Source of the DNA: Caulobacter henricii
GTDB taxonomy: Bacteria > Pseudomonadota > Alphaproteobacteria > Caulobacterales > Caulobacteraceae
DNA: 64,000 nt
NCBI RefSeq assembly: GCF_001414055.1
Contig: NZ_CP013003.1
Span: 29,085 to 93,084, forward strand
Direction of reading: 5' to 3'
Of this stretch, positions 57,757 through 64,000 are shown one piece after another (position 1 is the first letter of the stretch; every line of letters starts with the position of its first letter). Below the pieces are notes generated by a model. The model was not told the DNA's origin, ran no database searches, and saw nothing but the letters and a program-made list of their open reading frames with translations. The position numbers were made by a program, and so were the translations under genes.

Positions 57757-59004
57757 ATGCCCAGAACCACCGACAAGAAGACCCTGCTGGCCGCCGTCGC
57801 GATCAGCAGCCTGCTGGCCGCCGGCGCCGGGGCCCTGGTTGGCCGCTCGCTGCTGGCGCCCAAGGCCGAAACAGCCACCGCGACCGCCAAGGAGGGCGGG
57901 CACAAGGAAGGCGAGCATGAAGAAGGCGAAGCCGGCCACAAGGAAGAGGCTGGCCATTCGGACGCCGAAGGCGGCAAGGAAGAACCCGGTCACGTCGAGA
58001 TGAACGCCGAGCGCCTGGCCGCCTCCGGCATCAAGCTGGAAACCCTGACGCCGGGCAGCCTCGGCGCGGCGATTCTGGCCCAGGCGACCGTCGCGGCCTC
58101 GCCGACAGGCTCGGCCACTCTGGCGGCCCGCGCTGACGGAGCGGTAGTGCGGATCAACAAGCGTCTCGGCGACCCGGTCCGGGCCGGAGAGGCCCTGGCC
58201 TCGATCGAAAGCCGCGACGCGGCCGCCATCAGTGCCGAACGCGCCGCGGCCGCCGCCAAGGCCACCGCCGCTCGCCAGACCTACGCGCGCGAAAAGCGCT
58301 TGTTCGACGCCAAGATCACCGCCCGCCAGGATCTGGAAGGCGCCCAGGCCGAGGTGGCGATCGCCGAATCGGAGCTGCGTCGCGCCTCCAGCGCCAGCGC
58401 CGCCGCCGGCGTCAGCGCCGACGGCCGCTATATCACCGTCTCCAGCCCGATCTCCGGCCGGATCACCGCCGCGCCAGCCGTGCTCGGGTCCTATGTGATC
58501 GCGGGGGCAGAACTCTTCCGCATCGCTGATCCGGCCCGGATCGAAATCCAGGCCTCTCTGCCGGCCGCAGACGCGAGCCGCATCAAGCCGGGCGACCAGG
58601 CGATGGTCGAGACGGCGCAGGGGACGGTGCCAGCATCCGTGCGCTCGGTCACGCCGGGCCTTGACGTTGAAAGTCGGGCGGCGACCGCCGTTCTCAACGT
58701 CGCGGCGGGCCCGATGCAACTTGTGCCCGGACAATCGGTGCGCGTGCGGATCACGCCGCGCGGCGCGGCCAGCACCGAACGCTTCTCGGTGCCTGAAGAG
58801 GCCGTCCAGGCTGTCGAGGGCGTGGACACGGTCTTCGTGCGGACCAAGGACGGCTTTGCCGCGCGGCCGGTGAAGATCGGCCGGCGCGGCGGTGGCCGCA
58901 TCGAAATCCTGTCGGGCGTCTCCGCTGGCGAACAGATCGCCGGCAAGAGCGCGTTCCTGCTGAAGGCCGAGTTGGGCAAGGGGGAGGCCGAGCATGGGCA
59001 CTAG
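57757..59004 (+). CDS. czcB: CzcB-type adaptor with His-rich insert (system 2)
   Basis: 415 residues with an N-terminal anchor (LLAAVAISSLLAAGAGALVG). Residues ~40-80 are rich in His, Glu and Lys (GGHKEGEHEEGEAGHKEEAG), absent from system 1 and probably a metal-binding stretch. The hybrid motif (GSATLAARADGAVVRINKRL), the hairpin AREKRLFDAKITARQDLEGA and the late YVIAGAELFRIADPARIEI are conserved. Confidence 0.9.
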   Translation: MPRTTDKKTLLAAVAISSLLAAGAGALVGRSLLAPKAETATATAKEGGHKEGEHEEGEAGHKEEAGHSDAEGGKEEPGHVEMNAERLAASGIKLETLTPGSLGAAILAQATVAASPTGSATLAARADGAVVRINKRLGDPVRAGEALASIESRDAAAISAERAAAAAKATAARQTYAREKRLFDAKITARQDLEGAQAEVAIAESELRRASSASAAAGVSADGRYITVSSPISGRITAAPAVLGSYVIAGAELFRIADPARIEIQASLPAADASRIKPGDQAMVETAQGTVPASVRSVTPGLDVESRAATAVLNVAAGPMQLVPGQSVRVRITPRGAASTERFSVPEEAVQAVEGVDTVFVRTKDGFAARPVKIGRRGGGRIEILSGVSAGEQIAGKSAFLLKAELGKGEAEHGH

Positions 59005-59452
59005 GCGCGAAACGATGCGAAATCTCGCATTCCCCATCAGCGCAGGCGCTGGGCTGGCCATCTTGGCGGCCATGGCGACGCCAGCGCTGGCCCAGGGTCG
59101 GGCAAAGCCTCAGCCCGTTTTCGACCTGGTGAGCGAAGGCCATCTGAAGGTGCTCACCGCGACCGCGTGGAACGACGTCGATGGCCTGATCGTGTCTGGT
59201 TTGGTGCGTCGGGCTCCCCTCTGGAAAACAGGCGTGTCGGGCCACCTAGACGTCGAAGCCTATGATGCGGCGGGCGCCCGATTGGGCTCCTCGTCGGTCG
59301 TCTGGCGCGGTTCCCTCGGCGGGGGCGGTCACAATCAGCCCGCGCGCTACCGGGCCGACTTCCCAGACCTCAGCGCCGTCCAGGTGGCCCGCGTCGCCGT
59401 TCGCTACAGTCCGCTCGCCCATGCGGCCGAACCTTCGGAGGCCGCGCGATGA
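58994..59452 (+). CDS. Periplasmic protein between czcB2 and czcA2
   Basis: 152 residues from an ATG at 58994 overlapping czcB2, or 145 from the ATG at 59015. A signal (LAILAAMATPALAQ) is followed by a small beta-rich domain (LKVLTATAWNDVDGLIVSGL, GVSGHLDVEAYDAAGARLG) with WRGSLGGGGH. No family named. Its stop overlaps the czcA2 start by four bases, so it is part of the operon. Confidence 0.65.
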   Translation: MGTRRETMRNLAFPISAGAGLAILAAMATPALAQGRAKPQPVFDLVSEGHLKVLTATAWNDVDGLIVSGLVRRAPLWKTGVSGHLDVEAYDAAGARLGSSSVVWRGSLGGGGHNQPARYRADFPDLSAVQVARVAVRYSPLAHAAEPSEAAR

Positions 59453-62400
59453 TCGGCAGGATTCTCGATTTTTCCGTCCGCGCGCGCTGGGCGGTCATCG
59501 GCGTGGTGGCGTTGATCGCCGCGCTGGGCGTCTACAACCTGGTGCGGCTGCCGATCGACGCGGTGCCCGACATCACCAACAAGCAGGTGCAGATCAACAC
59601 GGTCGTTCCGGCCTTGGCTCCAGCCGAGGTCGAGAAACTCGTCACCTTCCCGGTCGAGACGGCCATGTCCGGGATCCCAGGGCTGGAAAGCACGCGCTCG
59701 ATTTCGCGCAATGGCTTTTCCCAGGTCACCATCGTCTTCAAGGAGAAGACGGACCTCTATTTCGCTCGCCAGCAAGTCTCCGAACGTCTGACCGGCTTGA
59801 GCCAGACCCTGCCCGAGGGCGCCCAACCGGCCATGGGGCCGATCTCGTCGGGCCTAGGCGAGGTGCTGATGTGGACGGTCGCCTATGACCATCCAGGCGG
59901 TCGTGGCGCTAAGGTCAAGGACGGTGCCCCTGGCTGGCAGTCTGACGGTTCATACCTGACCGCCACGGGCGAACATTTGGGCGACCCGACGGCCCAAGCG
60001 GCCTATCTGCGCGAAATCCAGGATTGGATCGTGCGCCCGCAAATGCGCAGCGTCGCCGGCGTCGCCGGGGTCGACTCTATCGGTGGCTATGAGAAGCAGT
60101 TCGCCGTGCAGGCCGACCCCTCGCGCATGGCCGCCTATGGTGTGTCGTTCAGCGAACTGGCCAAGGCGCTGGAAGCCGCCAATATCGCCGTGGGCGCCAA
60201 CTTCATGGAGCGCGGCGGCGAGGCGTTTCTGGTCCGGGCCGATGCGCGCGTCCGCACGGTCGATGAAATCGGAAACGCCACGGTCGCCAGTCGCGAGGGC
60301 GTGTCGGTGCGCGTTCGCGATGTCGCCACGGTCAAGGTCGGTGGCGGCTTACGCACTGGAGCGGCTTCGGAGAACGGCGAAGAGGTTGTGGTCGGCACCG
60401 TCCTGATGCTGACCGGCGAAAACAGCCGCACCGTAGCCGGCGCCTCGGCCAAGCGCTTGCAGGAGATCACCAAGAGCCTCCCCCCAGGAGTCAAGGTGCA
60501 GATCACCTATGATCGCTCCAAGCTGGTCAACGCCACCATTAAGACTGTCGAGAAGAACCTCGTCGAAGGCGCCTTGCTAGTCATCGTGGTGCTCTTCCTT
60601 CTGCTAGGCAACTTCCGAGCTGCGCTGATCACCGCCTTGGTCATTCCGCTGTCGATGCTGATGACCGCCATCGGCATGAACAAGCTAGGGGTGTCGGGCA
60701 ACCTGATGAGCCTGGGCGCCCTAGACTTTGGCCTGATCGTCGATGGCGCCGTGATCATTGTCGAAAACAGCCTCCGGCGCCTGGCCGAACGCCAGCACCA
60801 AGAAGGACGGCTGCTGACCCTCTCGGAACGTCTGGGCGAGACGCGTGAAGCCGCCCGCGAGATGATCGCCCCGACCGTCTACGGCCAGGCCATCATCCTG
60901 CTGGTCTACGCGCCGCTGCTGACCTTCACCGGCGTGGAAGGCAAGACCTTCTCGCCGATGGCCATCACCGTGATGTTGGCGCTGGCCGCAGCCTTCGTGC
61001 TGTCGCTGACCTTCATCCCGGCGATGATCGCCTTGGTGATCCGCGGCAAGGTCGCCGAAAAGGAAGTGGCCGTGGTCCGCTGGACCAAGGTTCGCTACGA
61101 GCCTCTGCTGCGCAAGGCCGTGGCCAAGCCCTGGCCGGTGATCGGCGCGGCGGTCGGCATGTTCCTGGTGGCGATGGTCACCTTCTCGTTCCTGGGGCGG
61201 GAGTTCACCCCGCAGCTCGACGAGAAGGACCTGGCCGTCCAGGCCCTGCGGATCCCATCGACCTCACTGGAGCAGTCGCTGCGCATGCAGCGGCAGATCG
61301 AACGGACCATCGCCACCTTCCCGGAGGTGCAATTTGTCTACTCCAAGACCGGCACCGCCGAGGTGGCCAGCGATCCGATGCCGCCCAATGCGTCCGACAG
61401 CTTCATCATTCTCAAGCCGCAGGACGAATGGCCCAACAAGAAGGAGACGAAGGCTGAGCTCGTCACCCGCATGGAGAAGAAGCTCGAAGGCCTGACGGGC
61501 AACGTCTACGAGTTCAGCCAGCCGATCCAGATGCGGTTCAACGAACTGATCGCCGGCGTGCGCGGCGACGTGGCCATCAAGGTCTATGGCGATGATCTGG
61601 ACGCCATGACCACCAGCGCCGGTCAGATCGCCACGATCCTGCAGGGCGTCAAGGGCGCGGCCGACGTCAAGGTCGAGCAGACCTCGGGTTTCCCGACCCT
61701 GGACGTGACGCTGGACCGCGATGCCATCGGCCGGCTGGGCCTAACGGTCGAGGAAGTCGCCGACACCCTGGCGGTGGCCATGGGCGGGCGCGAGTCTGGC
61801 CTGGTCTTCCAGGGCGACCGGCGCTTCGATATCGTCGTGCGCTTGCCGGACGCCACCCGGAACGATCTGGACGCGGTCGGCGCCTTGCCGGTGATGTTAC
61901 CCGAGCGCTCGGGCGGCGGTCCGCGCCTGTCGGTGCCGCTGCGCGATGTCGCCAGCTTCTCCTATTCGGAGGGACTCAACCAGGTCAGCCGCGAGAACGG
62001 CAAGCGCCGCGTCGTCGTCCAGGCCAACGTTCGGGGCAATGACCTGGGCTCGTTCGTCGCCGACGCCCAGGCCAAGGTCGACGCCCAGGTCAAGCTGCCG
62101 GCCGGGTCATGGATCGAGTGGAGCGGGCAGTTCGAGAACCTCAAGGCGGCGCAATCGCGTCTCGCCCTGGTCGTCCCGCTCTGCTTCCTGCTGATCTTCG
62201 CCTTGCTCTACATGGCGCTGGGGGGCTTTGCTCCGGCCTTGGCCGTGTTCTCGGCCATTCCCCTGGCCCTGGCCGGCGGGGTCTTCGCCCTGGCGCTGCG
62301 CGGTATCCCGTTCTCGGTCTCGGCCGCCGTCGGGTTCATCGCCCTGTCGGGGGTGGCCGTGCTCAACGGCCTGGTGATGATGACCGCCATCCGTCAGCGC

Positions 62401-62697
62401 CTGGCCGCGGGCTTTGAGCTGGAAAAGGCGATCATAGACGGGGCCATGGAGCGGCTGCGGCCGGTGATGATGACGGGTCTGGTGGCCTCGCTGGGCTTTG
62501 TGCCCATGGCGCTGGCCACCGAGACCGGGGCGGAGGTCCAGCGCCCGCTGGCCACAGTGGTCATCGGCGGCCTGATCACCGCGACGGCCCTGACCCTGTT
62601 CGTCCTTCCGGCCATCTGCCGCTTTGTGCTTCGCAAGACCGCCAAGGACCTGCGCGAGCATCCCCAGGAAAACTCAGGAGCAAGGAGCCTAAGATGA
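59449..62697 (+). CDS. czcA: CzcA-type heavy-metal RND pump (system 2)
   Basis: 1082 residues. The relay residues Asp426, Asp432 and Glu439 sit in DFGLIVDGAVIIVEN, so this pump also belongs to the Zn/Co/Cd subgroup. Other conserved motifs are PDITNKQVQINT and QPIQMRFNELIAGVRGDVAI. It is broadly similar to the system 1 pump but clearly not identical. It overlaps the next DUF190 frame by four bases. Confidence 0.95.
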   Translation: MIGRILDFSVRARWAVIGVVALIAALGVYNLVRLPIDAVPDITNKQVQINTVVPALAPAEVEKLVTFPVETAMSGIPGLESTRSISRNGFSQVTIVFKEKTDLYFARQQVSERLTGLSQTLPEGAQPAMGPISSGLGEVLMWTVAYDHPGGRGAKVKDGAPGWQSDGSYLTATGEHLGDPTAQAAYLREIQDWIVRPQMRSVAGVAGVDSIGGYEKQFAVQADPSRMAAYGVSFSELAKALEAANIAVGANFMERGGEAFLVRADARVRTVDEIGNATVASREGVSVRVRDVATVKVGGGLRTGAASENGEEVVVGTVLMLTGENSRTVAGASAKRLQEITKSLPPGVKVQITYDRSKLVNATIKTVEKNLVEGALLVIVVLFLLLGNFRAALITALVIPLSMLMTAIGMNKLGVSGNLMSLGALDFGLIVDGAVIIVENSLRRLAERQHQEGRLLTLSERLGETREAAREMIAPTVYGQAIILLVYAPLLTFTGVEGKTFSPMAITVMLALAAAFVLSLTFIPAMIALVIRGKVAEKEVAVVRWTKVRYEPLLRKAVAKPWPVIGAAVGMFLVAMVTFSFLGREFTPQLDEKDLAVQALRIPSTSLEQSLRMQRQIERTIATFPEVQFVYSKTGTAEVASDPMPPNASDSFIILKPQDEWPNKKETKAELVTRMEKKLEGLTGNVYEFSQPIQMRFNELIAGVRGDVAIKVYGDDLDAMTTSAGQIATILQGVKGAADVKVEQTSGFPTLDVTLDRDAIGRLGLTVEEVADTLAVAMGGRESGLVFQGDRRFDIVVRLPDATRNDLDAVGALPVMLPERSGGGPRLSVPLRDVASFSYSEGLNQVSRENGKRRVVVQANVRGNDLGSFVADAQAKVDAQVKLPAGSWIEWSGQFENLKAAQSRLALVVPLCFLLIFALLYMALGGFAPALAVFSAIPLALAGGVFALALRGIPFSVSAAVGFIALSGVAVLNGLVMMTAIRQRLAAGFELEKAIIDGAMERLRPVMMTGLVASLGFVPMALATETGAEVQRPLATVVIGGLITATALTLFVLPAICRFVLRKTAKDLREHPQENSGARSLR

Positions 62698-63035
62698 TCC
62701 CGGGCCAAGCACTGCTGTTACGCATCTACACCGACGAGAACGCCATGACCGGCGATCGGCGCTTTTTCGACGTCCTGGTCGAGCGCGCTTGATCGATGGG
62801 TCTGGCCGGCGCCACCATCTTGCGCGGGCTGCGAGGTTACGGCGCCTCCAGCACCCTGCACGGCGGCAAGGCGTTCGACCTGGCGCCCAACCTTCCGGTC
62901 GTCGTCGAGATCGTCGATGTCGAGGCCTCGCTCCGAGCCTTCATCGCCACGCTGCAGCCCGAAGATGAAATAGGGCTGGTCACCTTGGAAAAGGTCGAGG
63001 TCGTCCGCTACGGCGGCCACCGCCATCACTACTAG
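62694..63035 (+). pseudogene. DUF190 protein, copy 3, with internal stop
   Basis: The frame from the ATG at 62694 reads IPGQALLLRIYTDENAMTGD and RRFFDVLVERA, then a TGA at 62790-62792, then resumes in the same frame with SMGLAGATILRGLRGYGASS through VTLEKVEVVRYGGHRHHY. Only one codon is affected (copy 1 has Arg or Gln there). An ATG two codons later could restart translation of the C-terminal 79 residues. Nonsense mutation or base error. Confidence 0.8.
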
Positions 63036-63105
63036 GCGATGGGCGGCGCGCTGGCTCCAACCGGCGCGCCGTTCGTTCAACACACGATCTTCACGGGAGA
63101 ACACC

Positions 63106-64000
63106 ATGGGCGCCGGTCAAGGCCACGACCACACCGCGGGGCAGACCAACGGCAGGATGCTCGCCATCGCCCTTGGCCTGACGACGACCTTCCTCGTCGC
63201 TGAAGTCATCGCCGGCATCGTCTTCAACAGCCTGGCGCTGCTGTCGGACGCCGCCCACATGTTCACCGACGCCGCCCCTGGCCATCGCCTTGGCGGCGAA
63301 CAGGATCGGCGCCCGCAAACCCGACGACAAGCGCACCTTCGGCTATCGCCGCTTCGAAATTCTCGCCGCAGCCTTCAATGCGATCCTGCTGTTCGCAGTC
63401 GCCATCTACGTCCTGGTCGAGGGCGTCAAACGCATCATCGACCCCGAGCCGGTGCAGTCGACCGGCATGCTGATCGTCGCGATCCTGGGCCTTGTCATCA
63501 ACCTTATCGCCATGCGCCTGCTTAGCGCCGGGAAGGACAAGAGCCTCAATATCAAGGGCGCTTATCTGGAGGTCTGGGCCGACATGCTCGGCTCGCTGGG
63601 CGTCATCGCCGGAGCATTGGTCATCCAGTTCACAGGCTGGCGGATCGTAGACCCGATCGTCGCGATCGGCATCGGCCTGTGGGTTCTGCGCGCACCTGGA
63701 TCCTGCTCAAGGATACTACCCATCCTACTGGAAGGCGCGCCCAGCGGCGTCGATCTTGCCAAGGTCCGCAAACTGGTCGTCGAAACGCCCGGTGTCGCTG
63801 GCATCCACGATCTGCACGTCTGGGTCTCTGGTGCGGATCAGCCCAGCTGTTCCGCCCATGTGGTCCTAATGGCTGGGGCCGACGACGAGGCCGTGCGGTT
63901 GGCGGTGGCGGCGCGGCTGGAGGGCGATTTCGACCTGCACCATTTGACAGTGCAAACCGAACGCGTCGCCTGCGCAGACCAAGAGGGTTTGCATCCGTGA
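63106..64000 (+). pseudogene. czcD: CzcD-like CDF exporter, frameshifted
   Basis: The first 57 codons (QTNGRMLAIALGLTTTFLVA, then SLALLSDAAHMFTDAA) are a CDF start with the HxxxD metal site. The frame breaks near 63278, where about two bases seem missing (DAA then LAIALAANRIGARKPDDKRT in the next frame). A second disturbed stretch (WVLRAPGSCSRILPILLEG, 63679-63735) fits two compensating indels that replaced RTWILLKDTTH. The C-terminal CDF domain then continues to a stop at 63998-64000. It would export Zn, Co or Cd if intact. Confidence 0.8.

Overview
The window looks like part of a large, self-transmissible plasmid (or an integrated plasmid) of a GC-rich alphaproteobacterium. The RPA-family replication initiator, the VirB/VirD4 gene order with an EexN-like lipoprotein, the DUF3768/ArdC/ParB block and the protein families fit Caulobacterales or Sphingomonadales plasmids best; Caulobacter is my best guess, from family resemblance only.

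Layout. (1) 0-11.6 kb, accessory and defence-like genes: a TIR protein cut by the window edge, a PD-(D/E)XK nuclease-like protein, a CoiA-like nuclease, an AbiGi-like protein, a possible small RNA with its own promoter and terminator, a YjzC-like and a DUF2622/GhoS-like small protein, a protein with a HEPN-type motif, a primase-polymerase-like protein, an AbiEi/AbiEii toxin-antitoxin pair and a decayed reading frame. (2) 11.8-13.6 kb, replication origin: an AT-rich stretch, 13 iterons of 16 bp, and the rep gene coupled to a small ribbon-helix-helix-like gene. (3) 13.8-27.6 kb, a complete type IV secretion operon (virB1-virB11, eexN, virD4, LPD7-like protein) behind two large dyad operators. 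(4) 27.6-30 kb, mobilisation: an XRE regulator, MOBP relaxase and MobC, and an oriT with a TATCCTG/C nic site. (5) 30-37.5 kb, leading region: parAB, ArdC anti-restriction, a second long ParB-like protein and DUF3768. Four copies of a hairpin-rich element of 135-170 bp sit upstream of genes, and six parS-like palindromes are scattered from 27.6 to 36.7 kb. (6) 37.5-39.1 kb, an IS3-type element that has cut an XRE gene. (7) 39.1-64 kb, heavy-metal resistance: a MerR regulator with a CDF exporter and a cytochrome c-FTR1 permease, two czcCBA systems driven by nearly identical promoters, a P1B-4 ATPase, DUF411, three DUF190 genes (one broken), a fused exchanger and a frameshifted czcD.

How it fits together. 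The nic site puts the tra genes last into the recipient and the par/ardC/parB-like/DUF3768 block first. All of that block is coded on the strand for which the incoming single strand is the template, and a structured repeat precedes three of its genes. This is a coherent design for early expression of protective genes on arrival. The metal half is a zinc/cobalt/cadmium and probably lead/iron handling island, with two czc operons wired to one unknown regulator. The 3' end shows decay (nonsense codon, frameshifts) or base-calling errors.
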